Of a stretch of 12,182 bases of DNA, positions 1-5,654 are shown one piece after another (position 1 is the stretch's first letter; each line of letters starts with the position of its first letter). A program made the position numbers and the translations under genes. The notes beneath the pieces were generated by a model that saw only the letters and a list, made by a program, of their open reading frames with translations, was not told the origin of the DNA and did not search any database. This stretch comes from Hungatella sp. UBA3402 (GTDB lineage Bacteria > Bacillota > Clostridia > Lachnospirales > Lachnospiraceae): the NCBI GenBank assembly GCA_002358555.1, contig DEPC01000101.1:1-12182 (forward strand), given 5' to 3'.

Positions 1-113
1 CAGTAGCAGCTTCCGCATTAAAACATACCATTCCTGGAGACTTCAATTTAGTAACCCGTGCAGATGTAGAAGGTCTGGCAGGTGGAGACGGCTCAGGACG
101 CGTTCAGAGATAA
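1..113 (+). CDS. kdgK: C-terminal end of a PfkB-family sugar kinase, probably 2-keto-3-deoxygluconate kinase (5' end outside window)
   Basis: Reading from base 3, the frame gives 36 codons and then a TAA stop at 111-113. The visible peptide contains SALKHTIPGDFNLV and ends SGRVQR. The S-A-x-K-x-TIPGD block lies near the C-terminus of PfkB/ribokinase-fold kinases, after the catalytic GxGD motif, and the same block occurs in the complete kinase that follows (SAVKNTIPGD). The SGRVQR ending is one I associate with KDG kinases of gut bacteria, which phosphorylate 2-keto-3-deoxygluconate to KDPG for the Entner-Doudoroff/pectin routes. The catalytic residues are outside the window, so the substrate is inferred. 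It is probably the last gene of an upstream operon, because a terminator-like hairpin follows about 70 bp later. Confidence 0.75.
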   Translation, partial: VAASALKHTIPGDFNLVTRADVEGLAGGDGSGRVQR

Positions 114-181
114 AAGCAGCTCAATCGTTGCTTAGTCAAGAAGTAATTAGGTTTTCAACAAGCTGTTGATTACATCATGAC

Positions 182-228
182 AAAGGACAGCTCTATACCT
201 ATAAAAAGGTATTGGGACTGTCCTTTTC
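182..228 (+). terminator. Hairpin terminator after the upstream kinase gene
   Basis: AAAGGACAG (182-190) pairs perfectly with CTGTCCTTT (218-226). Inside it, ATACCT (195-200) pairs with AGGTAT (207-212) around an ATAAAA loop. The outer stem runs into a short T-rich end (CCTTTTCT). Stem, inner stem and U-rich tail match a rho-independent terminator; the U tract is short, so efficiency is uncertain. A smaller hairpin, TCAACA-AGC-TGTTGA, lies just upstream at 155-169. Confidence 0.65.
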
Positions 229-247
229 TAAAGCAGAAATTCAATAA

Positions 248-272
248 ACATAACTTCTATAATCATTTATGT
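248..272 (+). promoter_or_regulatory. Possible promoter/operator: inverted repeat flanking a TATAAT box
   Basis: ACATAA (248-253) and TTATGT (267-272) form a 6-bp inverted repeat around a perfect TATAAT at 258-263, about 100 bp upstream of the second kinase start. A -10 box inside a dyad would suit a repressor-controlled promoter. However, I see no convincing -35 element at 16-18 bp, and a 6-bp dyad in AT-rich DNA can arise by chance. This is the only promoter candidate I noticed between the terminator and the gene. Confidence 0.25.
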
Positions 273-362
273 TGGATATGGCATGGTACAAAGAGAAGGC
301 AAAAAGTGAAAAAGATACATTTTTCGCAATTTGTTTGTGCATAGAAAGGAATGGTCTCAACT

Positions 363-1391
363 ATGAAAGACAAACGAAATTTTGATTTGCTGACATTGGG
401 GCAGCTCTTGCTGCGTCTTTCCCCTCCTAACAATGAGCGTCTGGTGAGAGGGGATATCTTTGAAAAACAGGTAGGTGGAGCAGAACTGAATGTAGCAGTG
501 GGAGTTTCCCTTCTGGGATTGCATACAGGTGTTATCTCAAAGCTTCCTTCTCATGATGTAGGAAGTTTTATGAAAAGTAAAATTCGTTCCTATGGCATCA
601 GCGATGATTTTTTCTTGTACGATAATTCTCCTAGTGCCAGGGTAGGAATCTACTATTATGAAAATGGTGCATATCCTAGAAAACCCAAGGTAATTTATGA
701 CCGCAGCAATAGTTCCTTTTATTCCTTGAGTATTGACGAGATTCCTCTGGAAGTCTATGGGGCAGCTAGATGTTTTCATACAACGGGAATTACCTTAGCT
801 CTTAGTGAAAATTTAAAGAGAACCACCATGGAAATGATTAAGCGGTTTAAGGAGGCAGGAACAATAGTATCTTTTGATGTGAACTTTCGAGGAAATTTAT
901 GGACTGGTGAGGAAGCTAGAGAGTGCATTGAACAGATTCTTCCATATGTAGATATTTTCTTCTGTTCGGAAGAGACTGCCAGACTTACCTTTAAAAAGAT
1001 AGGGACTGCTCAGGAAATTATGAAAAGCTTTACTGAGGAATATCCGATTTCTATAGTGGCCTCCACTCAACGGGTTGTTCATAGCCCTAAGAGGCATACC
1101 TTTGGCTCTGTAATGTATGATGCTAAGAAAAATGAATACTATGAGGAAGAACCATACCGTGATATTGAGGTAGTAGACAGAATTGGAAGCGGGGATGCCT
1201 ATATTTCTGGCGCGCTTTATGGATTGCTTACCAGTGATTTTGACTGTGCAAAAGCGATTCGGTATGGCAATGCCACCAGCGCAGTGAAAAATACGATACC
1301 TGGAGACCTTCCTTCTTCTGATTTAGAGGAAATCGAAACAATTATCAAAGCCCATAACCAAGCAGGGCCTCAAAGCGAGATGGCCAGATAA
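363..1391 (+). CDS. PfkB-family carbohydrate kinase (2-keto-3-deoxygluconate kinase-like), second paralogue
   Basis: A 342-aa PfkB/ribokinase-fold kinase expected to transfer the ATP gamma-phosphate to a sugar or sugar acid in the cytoplasm. Visible motifs are the N-terminal GGAELNVAVGVSLLG substrate/glycine motif (residues 38-52), FDVNFR (171-176), and the DRIGSGDAY signature with the catalytic base Asp278 in GSGD. The length is normal for KDG kinases. The start at 363 is chosen because GAAAGGA (344-350) sits 12 bp before it; the in-frame ATG at 351 directly abuts the Shine-Dalgarno and would leave no spacing. The C-terminal TIPGD block resembles the end of the preceding kinase, but the last residues differ (GPQSEMAR versus SGRVQR), so this is a diverged relative and not a recent copy. 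Fructokinase or another sugar-acid kinase remains possible, because substrate cannot be read from the motifs. Confidence 0.85.
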   Translation: MKDKRNFDLLTLGQLLLRLSPPNNERLVRGDIFEKQVGGAELNVAVGVSLLGLHTGVISKLPSHDVGSFMKSKIRSYGISDDFFLYDNSPSARVGIYYYENGAYPRKPKVIYDRSNSSFYSLSIDEIPLEVYGAARCFHTTGITLALSENLKRTTMEMIKRFKEAGTIVSFDVNFRGNLWTGEEARECIEQILPYVDIFFCSEETARLTFKKIGTAQEIMKSFTEEYPISIVASTQRVVHSPKRHTFGSVMYDAKKNEYYEEEPYRDIEVVDRIGSGDAYISGALYGLLTSDFDCAKAIRYGNATSAVKNTIPGDLPSSDLEEIETIIKAHNQAGPQSEMAR

Positions 1392-1415
1392 AAGTAGTCT
1401 TATCACTAAAGCAGA

Positions 1416-1538
1416 ATGAATCATCTAACCAGCTTAGATATACAGAAAGTACGGGAAGCAGTTATGAAAAGGTTGGCCGCCGCAGATATGAGGGGGATTG
1501 GCTTTGCAAAAAGTCAAAGAGCGACAGGCAAAAGATAA
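1416..1538 (+). CDS. Small 40-aa ORF of unknown function in the kinase-pfp gap (doubtful)
   Basis: An ATG-initiated frame of 40 codons fills most of the 188-bp gap. The peptide is basic and probably helical in its middle (SLDIQKVREAVMKRLAAADM), with an Arg/Lys-rich end. I do not recognise it. No good Shine-Dalgarno precedes the ATG, and the ORF ends 41 bp before the pfp start. It could be a real small protein, a gene remnant, or chance in a transcribed spacer. Conservation of the frame in related genomes would decide. Confidence 0.2.
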   Translation: MNHLTSLDIQKVREAVMKRLAAADMRGIGFAKSQRATGKR

Positions 1539-1579
1539 GTATAACAAGCAATACCAAAAAAATATATGGAGGTAATATT

Positions 1580-2836
1580 ATGGCATCATCAATGAAAGGT
1601 AATGTAATCGTGGGACAGTCTGGTGGCCCGACCGCAGTTATCAATTCCAGCCTTGCAGGAGTTTACAAGACTGCAATTGACCGAGGAGCAAGGAAAGTTT
1701 ATGGAATGCTTCACGGAGTTCAGGGGCTTTTGGAAGAACGGGTGGTAGACTTATCTCAGCACATTACAAGCGACTTGGATATTGACTTATTAAAGAGAAC
1801 TCCCTCCTCTTTCCTTGGCTCCTGCCGCTATAAGCTGCCCGAAATTAAAGATGGAACTGAGCTTTACGACAAGATTTTCAAGATTCTGGAAAAGCTGGAG
1901 ATTGAGTATTTCTTCAATATCGGTGGCAATGATTCTATGGATACCATTAAAAAGCTTTCTGATTATGCTCTGCTCAATGGAAGTCAAATCCGTTTTATGG
2001 GTGTACCCAAGACGATTGACAATGATTTGGCAGTGACAGACCATACCCCTGGATTTGGAAGTGCAGCAAAATATATTGCTTCTATTACCAAAGAAGTAAT
2101 TCGAGATGGTTTAGTCTATGACCAGGAAAATGTAACTCTCCTTGAAATTATGGGGCGGAATGCGGGCTGGCTTACCGGAGCTGCTGCCCTTGCTGTGGGA
2201 GAGGATTGTGAAGGTCCAGATATGCTGTTTCTGCCAGAAATCACCTTTGATGTGGAGCATTTTATGAAAAAGGTGACAGACCTCCAGAAAGAGAAAAAAT
2301 CTGTGGTAGTGGCTATTTCTGAAGGAGTAAAGATAGCAGATGGCCGCTATGTATGTGAACTCACAGACAATATTGACTATGTGGATGCCTTTGGACATAA
2401 ACAACTTACAGGAACATCTCGCTATCTGGCAGGACGAATCTCAAAGGAGATGGGATGCAAAACAAGAGCGATTGAATTTAACTCTCTCCAGAGATGCGCC
2501 TCTCATATTGTAGGACGTGTCGATATCACAGAGGCTTTCCAGGTAGGAGGAGCTGCAGTAAAAGCTGCTTTTGAGGGCGAAACCGGAAAAATGATTATCC
2601 TGAAAAGAGTTTCTGATGACCCCTATATCTGCATTACGGATATCTATGATGTACATAAGATTGCAAATGTGGAGAAAAAAGTCCCCAGAGAGTGGATTAA
2701 TGAGGCTGGCGATTATGTGACACAGGATTTTGTGAATTATGTGCGTCCGCTGATTCAAGCAGAACTCACTCCTATGATGGTGGACGGACTGCCCAGACAT
2801 TTACGGCTTGAGGATGCTAAGATTGTTGGAGCGTGA
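1580..2836 (+). CDS. pfp: Phosphofructokinase, pyrophosphate-dependent type by signature residues
   Basis: A 418-aa PFKA-family enzyme converting fructose 6-phosphate to fructose 1,6-bisphosphate. The N-terminal phosphate-binding loop is GQSGGPTAVIN (residues 12-22). GGNDSMDT (115-122) has Asp where ATP-dependent enzymes have Gly (GGDGS), and PKTIDND (143-149) has Lys where ATP enzymes have Gly (PGTIDND). In characterised families these two changes mark PPi use, which makes the step reversible and saves ATP. MGRNAGWL (191-198) is the conserved substrate-binding segment. GGAGG at 1568-1572, 7 bp before the ATG, supports the start. It follows the PfkB kinase on the same strand by 188 bp and may be co-transcribed with it. 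Phosphoryl donor is an inference from the residues; many databases would simply call this 6-phosphofructokinase. Confidence 0.92.
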   Translation: MASSMKGNVIVGQSGGPTAVINSSLAGVYKTAIDRGARKVYGMLHGVQGLLEERVVDLSQHITSDLDIDLLKRTPSSFLGSCRYKLPEIKDGTELYDKIFKILEKLEIEYFFNIGGNDSMDTIKKLSDYALLNGSQIRFMGVPKTIDNDLAVTDHTPGFGSAAKYIASITKEVIRDGLVYDQENVTLLEIMGRNAGWLTGAAALAVGEDCEGPDMLFLPEITFDVEHFMKKVTDLQKEKKSVVVAISEGVKIADGRYVCELTDNIDYVDAFGHKQLTGTSRYLAGRISKEMGCKTRAIEFNSLQRCASHIVGRVDITEAFQVGGAAVKAAFEGETGKMIILKRVSDDPYICITDIYDVHKIANVEKKVPREWINEAGDYVTQDFVNYVRPLIQAELTPMMVDGLPRHLRLEDAKIVGA

Positions 2837-2909
2837 GAATAGAAAGAAATAGATAAAGCATTGTTAATGTTATTAATATATGGAAAAAAATGGATAGAAA
2901 AGGGTAATA

Positions 2910-2939
2910 TTGGGGTGTATTGTTATCTTGTGATATAAG
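2910..2939 (+). promoter_or_regulatory. Candidate promoter for the structured element
   Basis: An extended -10 box, TGATATAAG, ends at 2939 (TATAAG at 2934-2939, with TG at 2931-2932). A weak -35-like TTGGGG lies at 2910-2915 with an 18-bp spacer. The predicted transcription start, about 7 bp after the -10, falls at around 2946, within 2 bp of the first base of the outer helix at 2944. That coincidence is the main reason to list it; the -35 match is poor. Confidence 0.35.
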
Positions 2940-2943
2940 AATA

Positions 2944-3115
2944 TAACTTGTTGTGTAAGCGAAAGCTTATTAGCAGAAGTAATGCAACAGCCCAAATTGC
3001 CCTTTGCCCTATGGCTCCGAGGTTACAGGGTAGAGAGTAACCTTCTTCCGTGTTGTAGGAAATCTGGTTTGCAGTGTTACTTCTGCCCGTAACTTTTAAA
3101 TAGCACAACAAGTTA
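2944..3115 (+). ncRNA. Candidate structured RNA or palindromic element, about 172 nt
   Basis: Nested perfect complementarity spans this stretch. TAACTTGTTGTG (2944-2955) pairs with CACAACAAGTTA (3104-3115). A GAAA-tetraloop hairpin, TAAGC-GAAA-GCTTA, occupies 2956-2969. GCAGAAGTAA (2973-2982) pairs with TTACTTCTGC (3077-3086), extended by TGCAA/TTGCA and CAG/CTG across small bulges. CCTAT (3008-3012) can pair with GTAGG (3055-3059). AGGTTAC (3020-3026) pairs with GTAACCT (3037-3043). The apical loop AGGGT could alternatively pair with GCCCT (3006-3010) as a pseudoknot. A multi-helix fold with a GNRA loop and promoter-like sequence at its edge suggests a small RNA. I recognise no riboswitch, SRP, 6S, RNase P or tmRNA consensus in it. 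A decayed mobile palindrome is the main alternative. Confidence 0.4.
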
Positions 3116-3132
3116 AATGATATGTATACCAT

Positions 3133-3163
3133 AATAAATCAATCTAAGCAAGAAGGATTTATT
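3133..3163 (+). terminator. Weak hairpin downstream of the structured element
   Basis: AATAAATC (3133-3140) is the exact reverse complement of GATTTATT (3156-3163), with a 15-nt loop, followed by TATTGAG. It could end a transcript from the structured element, but the stem is nearly all A-T and there is no clean U tract, so this is only a candidate. Confidence 0.2.
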
Positions 3164-3213
3164 TATTGAGATTTGTGTAGTATAGAAATATTTTTTGCAA
3201 CTGGAGTCAGAGT

Positions 3214-3414
3214 CTATGAAGTTTCAAATACATAATATATACGGATGAATTCCAAAACTTTTTCTAATATATATCCATTATGAGTATGATGAAATATAAA
3301 AAATGTATTATCCATATACATGATTTTTCTAGGATGTGATAATTCATAATATTTAGCAAATATATATTGAAATGCTTGATTTGCAAGACCTCTATTTAAA
3401 AATTCGATTTTCAT
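3214..3414 (-). pseudogene. Truncated, frameshifted GT11-family glycosyltransferase (alpha-1,2-fucosyltransferase-like), N-terminal fragment
   Basis: The minus strand reads MKIEFLNRGLANQAFQYIFA from 3414. This matches the N-terminal pattern of GT11 fucosyltransferases (GGLGNQMFQYAFA-like), which build fucosylated surface glycans, though the first Gly of the GGL motif is Arg here. A GGAG at 3423-3426, 8 bp upstream, still looks like its ribosome binding site. The frame runs 66 codons (about 290 are usual for the family). Near 3255 the reading changes from the expected EKVFGI to EKVLEFI. Restoring one T in the homopolymer gives VFGIHPYILCI and then a stop at 3224-3226. So it is a dead fragment with one lost base and loss of the rest of the gene. 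Family call is from motif memory. Confidence 0.65.
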
Positions 3415-3608
3415 TTCGTATGCTCCATTTTTTTATTTATCAAAATCAATATGTTATTAAAATCCGTTGAGAATTTTTAACTATCTAATATCCGCAATCT
3501 AATTGTTAAAAATATTTTTCGTTATAATTTATATCTTTCAACTTTTTCTATATAAAGATAACTATATATTATCTACATACAATCTTGTTTTATTTCCCTA
3601 TATAATAA
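3415..3608. other. AT-rich spacer without recognisable gene
   Basis: Between the GT11 fragment and the next decayed reading frame the DNA is very AT-rich. Scattered TATAAT-like hexamers occur, but none has a convincing partner -35 box. No repeat, tRNA or coding signal was seen. Confidence 0.5.
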
Positions 3609-3737
3609 TTTGAGTTAACCAATGATAAAGGAGATATCAATAAAAAGAAAGGAATCTATATTAGAAGGATTTTAACAGTAGGAATCAGTTATAACAAAGA
3701 AACCAAAAAGCATTTCTATAAAGCAGAAGTATTATAG
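3609..3737 (+). pseudogene. Decayed small gene whose start codon appears lost by a one-base deletion
   Basis: A 42-codon open frame with no ATG, GTG or TTG at its head ends with TAG at 3735-3737. The segment KKKGIYIRRILTVGISYNKE, followed by TKKHFYKAEVL, looks protein-like. A strong AAAGGAG (3627-3633) is followed by ATATCA and then ATAAAAAG. Inserting one G to give ATGAAAAAG would place an ATG exactly 6 bp after the Shine-Dalgarno, in frame with this peptide. The simplest reading is a short gene whose ATG lost its G. I do not recognise the product. It lies just upstream of the first copy of the repeated promoter module. Confidence 0.35.
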
Positions 3738-3760
3738 GGTAAAACAGTATTTTTTTCATG

Positions 3761-3789
3761 TAGACTTTCTTATGAAACAATGCTATAGA
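3761..3789 (+). promoter_or_regulatory. Promoter module, copy A (upstream of the 3923-4232 pseudogene)
   Basis: A T-tract (3750-3756) precedes TAGACT (3761-3766), a 17-bp spacer, and TATAGA (3784-3789) with TG at 3781-3782. About 45 bp around it are near-identical to copy B at 4297-4344. The -10 is weaker than in copy B (TATAGA against TATAAT), in keeping with the decayed gene it precedes. Confidence 0.5.
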
Positions 3790-3922
3790 TAAATAGATAC
3801 ATAATGTACCTTAGTAAGTTAAATCTTTATGCGAATGCAGAATAAGGGGATACGGAACTGTTAATTCTATAAACAAATATATCATAACATCTCCAAATTA
3901 AAGAAAGTGAGAAAACCTTGCG

Positions 3923-4232
3923 ATGTCCATAACAACAATACAGGAAGATTATTTGTGCTTTGGTATGATTTGATATTTTCATTCTGATAGATGCATCAAT
4001 AATACACATATAAAAGAGTTTAATCAATGGAAGATAACAGCAAACGAATTAGTTAGCTTTGACTGTGGCCTTATGGAAATGAAGAATCAATTTAGATTTT
4101 ACGGTTACGATTTAGTAGATATTTCCTGTTATATTAGTGCAATTACGAATTGCGGTGCGGAATTTGAACACGAAATATCCAGAACATTCTCATACATATT
4201 GTGAAATTGTAGAAATCTGGAGATGGTATTAA
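3923..4232 (+). pseudogene. Fragmented gene for a small unidentified protein (in-frame stop plus frameshift)
   Basis: From ATG 3923 one frame reads through an in-frame TGA (3971-3973) and then gives a long coherent peptide with MEMKNQFRFYGYDLVD and ISAITNCG, ending with TGA at 4202-4204. From about 4155 a second frame takes over with NLNTKYPEHSHTYCEIVEIW and ends with TAA at 4230-4232. Each half looks protein-like, and the halves are collinear, so I read this as one gene with a nonsense change and an indel or internal deletion around 4155. The YGYDLVD...AITNCG...YPEHSHTYCEIVEIW pattern resembles small uncharacterised proteins of Firmicutes, but I cannot name a family. Promoter copy A lies about 130 bp upstream. 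Confidence 0.45.
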
Positions 4233-4314
4233 GCAGCTTTGTCATATAGCAAAAAACTTGACAGCAGTTTCAAATCGTTTTTTGGATTACTCAAAGAGTA
4301 TTTTTTTTCGCGTG

Positions 4315-4343
4315 TAGACTTTCCTATGGAACGATGCTATAAT
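4315..4343 (+). promoter_or_regulatory. Probable promoter of the trpS-led operon (promoter module, copy B)
   Basis: TAGACT (4315-4320, 4 of 6 to TTGACA), a 17-bp spacer and a perfect TATAAT (4338-4343) preceded by TG at 4335-4336 make an extended -10 vegetative promoter. A run of eight T at 4301-4308 sits where an UP-like element would be. Transcription should start near 4350, leaving a leader of about 167 nt before trpS. It is the only strong promoter seen upstream of the six-gene run. Confidence 0.75.
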
Positions 4344-4404
4344 AACACTGGATTTTTGTCCCATATTGCAGAAATTTTCTTGTTTGATAAGTACATTTAT
4401 GAGC

Positions 4405-4431
4405 ATCCCATAATACCTGCTGCTTTGGGAT
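4405..4431 (+). promoter_or_regulatory. Hairpin in the trpS leader; no T-box seen
   Basis: ATCCCA (4405-4410) pairs with TGGGAT (4426-4431) around a 15-nt loop in the untranslated leader. No U tract follows, so it is not a terminator as it stands. The loop side TTTGGG could alternatively pair with GCCCCAGG (4501-4508) next to the trpS ribosome binding site. The T-box hallmark AGGGTGG...ACCGCG is absent, so classical uncharged-tRNA control is not evident. A regulatory role is speculative. Confidence 0.25.
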
Positions 4432-4516
4432 AGACATACTTTGTGCGTCAAGATATATTTTATAAGGAGAAAAGGGACCAAGAAGAATAAAATAATAATA
4501 GCCCCAGGAGGAAACT

Positions 4517-5617
4517 ATGGAAAATAAGAAGAAAATTATACTGACTGGAGACCGGCCTACAGGAAAGCTTCATGTAGGGCATTATGTAGGCTCCTTAAAG
4601 GGGAGAGTAGAACTACAAGAGTCTGGTAAGTATGATGATATTTTTATCATGATTGCAGATGCCCAGGCATTGACTGACAATGCAGATAATCCAGAGAAAG
4701 TAAGACAGAATATTATTGAAGTGGCTTTGGACTATCTTTCCTGCGGTTTAGACCCTGAAAAATCTACTTTGTTTATCCAGTCTCAGATTCCAGAGCTGAC
4801 AGAACTGACTTTTTATTATATGAATTTGGTGACAGTGTCCAGACTTCAGAGGAATCCTACTGTGAAGAATGAGATTAAGCTGCGCAACTTTGAAGCTAGC
4901 ATTCCTGTTGGCTTTTTTGCGTATCCCATCAGCCAGGCTGCAGATATTACAGCATTTAAAGCTACAACAGTTCCAGTAGGGGAGGACCAGCTTCCTATGA
5001 TTGAGCAGACTAGGGAGATTGTCAGGAGCTTTAACCATATCTATGGAGAAGCATTAGTAGAGCCAGATGGATTGCTGCCCAATAATAAAGCATGTCTGCG
5101 TCTTCCAGGTATTGACGGCAAGGCCAAGATGAGTAAGTCACTAAACAACTGTGTTTACTTGTCTGACCCAGAAGATGAAGTAAAGAAAAAGATTATGAGC
5201 ATGTTTACAGACCCTAATCATATTCATGTTCAGGACCCAGGCTGTGTAGAAGGTAATCCGGTATTTATCTATTTGGATGCTTTCTGTAAAGAGGAGCATT
5301 TTGCTAAATTTTGGCCAGAATATAAGAATCTCGAGGAAGTTAAAGCCCATTACACTAGAGGAGGTTTAGGAGATATCAAGGTTAAGAGATTTTTAAATGA
5401 GGTGATTCAATCAGAGCTGGCACCTATTCGGGCACGGAGAAAAGAATATGAGAGAAATATCCCCGAAGTTTACCGGATATTGAAAGAAGGAAGCATCCGT
5501 GCACAGAAAGTAGCAGCTCAGACTTTAGCAGATGTAAAAGCTGCTATGAAGATTAACTATTTTGATGATGAAGAACTGATTCAGAGCCAGGCTGAACGCT
5601 TTGGAGAGGACAAATAG
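4517..5617 (+). CDS. trpS: Tryptophanyl-tRNA synthetase
   Basis: A 366-aa class I aminoacyl-tRNA synthetase that charges tRNA-Trp with tryptophan in the cytoplasm. The HIGH-type ATP-binding motif is in GDRPTGKLHVGHYVGSL near residues 10-26, and the KMSKS loop is AKMSKSLNN in the middle of the protein. The opening TGDRPTGKLHxGHYVGSL is typical of TrpRS from streptococci, lactobacilli and clostridia, and differs from the E. coli type (SGAQPSGELTIGNY). AGGAGG (4506-4511), 5 bp before the ATG, supports the start. It is the first gene after promoter copy B and is followed 37 bp later by the carboxypeptidase gene, so it probably heads the operon. The length is slightly above the usual 330-350 aa. 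Confidence 0.97.
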   Translation: MENKKKIILTGDRPTGKLHVGHYVGSLKGRVELQESGKYDDIFIMIADAQALTDNADNPEKVRQNIIEVALDYLSCGLDPEKSTLFIQSQIPELTELTFYYMNLVTVSRLQRNPTVKNEIKLRNFEASIPVGFFAYPISQAADITAFKATTVPVGEDQLPMIEQTREIVRSFNHIYGEALVEPDGLLPNNKACLRLPGIDGKAKMSKSLNNCVYLSDPEDEVKKKIMSMFTDPNHIHVQDPGCVEGNPVFIYLDAFCKEEHFAKFWPEYKNLEEVKAHYTRGGLGDIKVKRFLNEVIQSELAPIRARRKEYERNIPEVYRILKEGSIRAQKVAAQTLADVKAAMKINYFDDEELIQSQAERFGEDK

Positions 5618-5654
5618 TGAGGAATTGTCTGATGAAATCAGGGAAAGGCACATT

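Noticed and set aside
351..362. ATG at 351 as start of the PfkB kinase
   Set aside because: It directly abuts the GAAAGGA Shine-Dalgarno with no spacing; ATG 363 is the better start.
2441..2800. 119-codon minus-strand ORF inside pfp
   Set aside because: It is fully antisense to a well-supported gene and its composition looks like a shadow of the coding strand.
2923..3132. 69-codon minus-strand ORF over the structured element
   Set aside because: Its extent coincides with the inverted-repeat element, the peptide is not protein-like, and the helices explain the sequence better.
3827..4027. 66-codon minus-strand ORF
   Set aside because: It overlaps the plus-strand pseudogene, shows no recognisable motif and has no good ribosome binding site.
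4239..4433. 64-codon plus-strand ORF upstream of trpS
   Set aside because: It runs straight through promoter copy B and the leader hairpin, and has no ribosome binding site.
4350..4516. T-box riboswitch for trpS
   Set aside because: The conserved AGGGTGG...ACCGCG core and an obvious Stem I are absent.
5601..5654. ATG at 5601 as start of the carboxypeptidase
   Set aside because: It lies within trpS and would add 18 charged residues before a clear signal peptide that starts at 5655.
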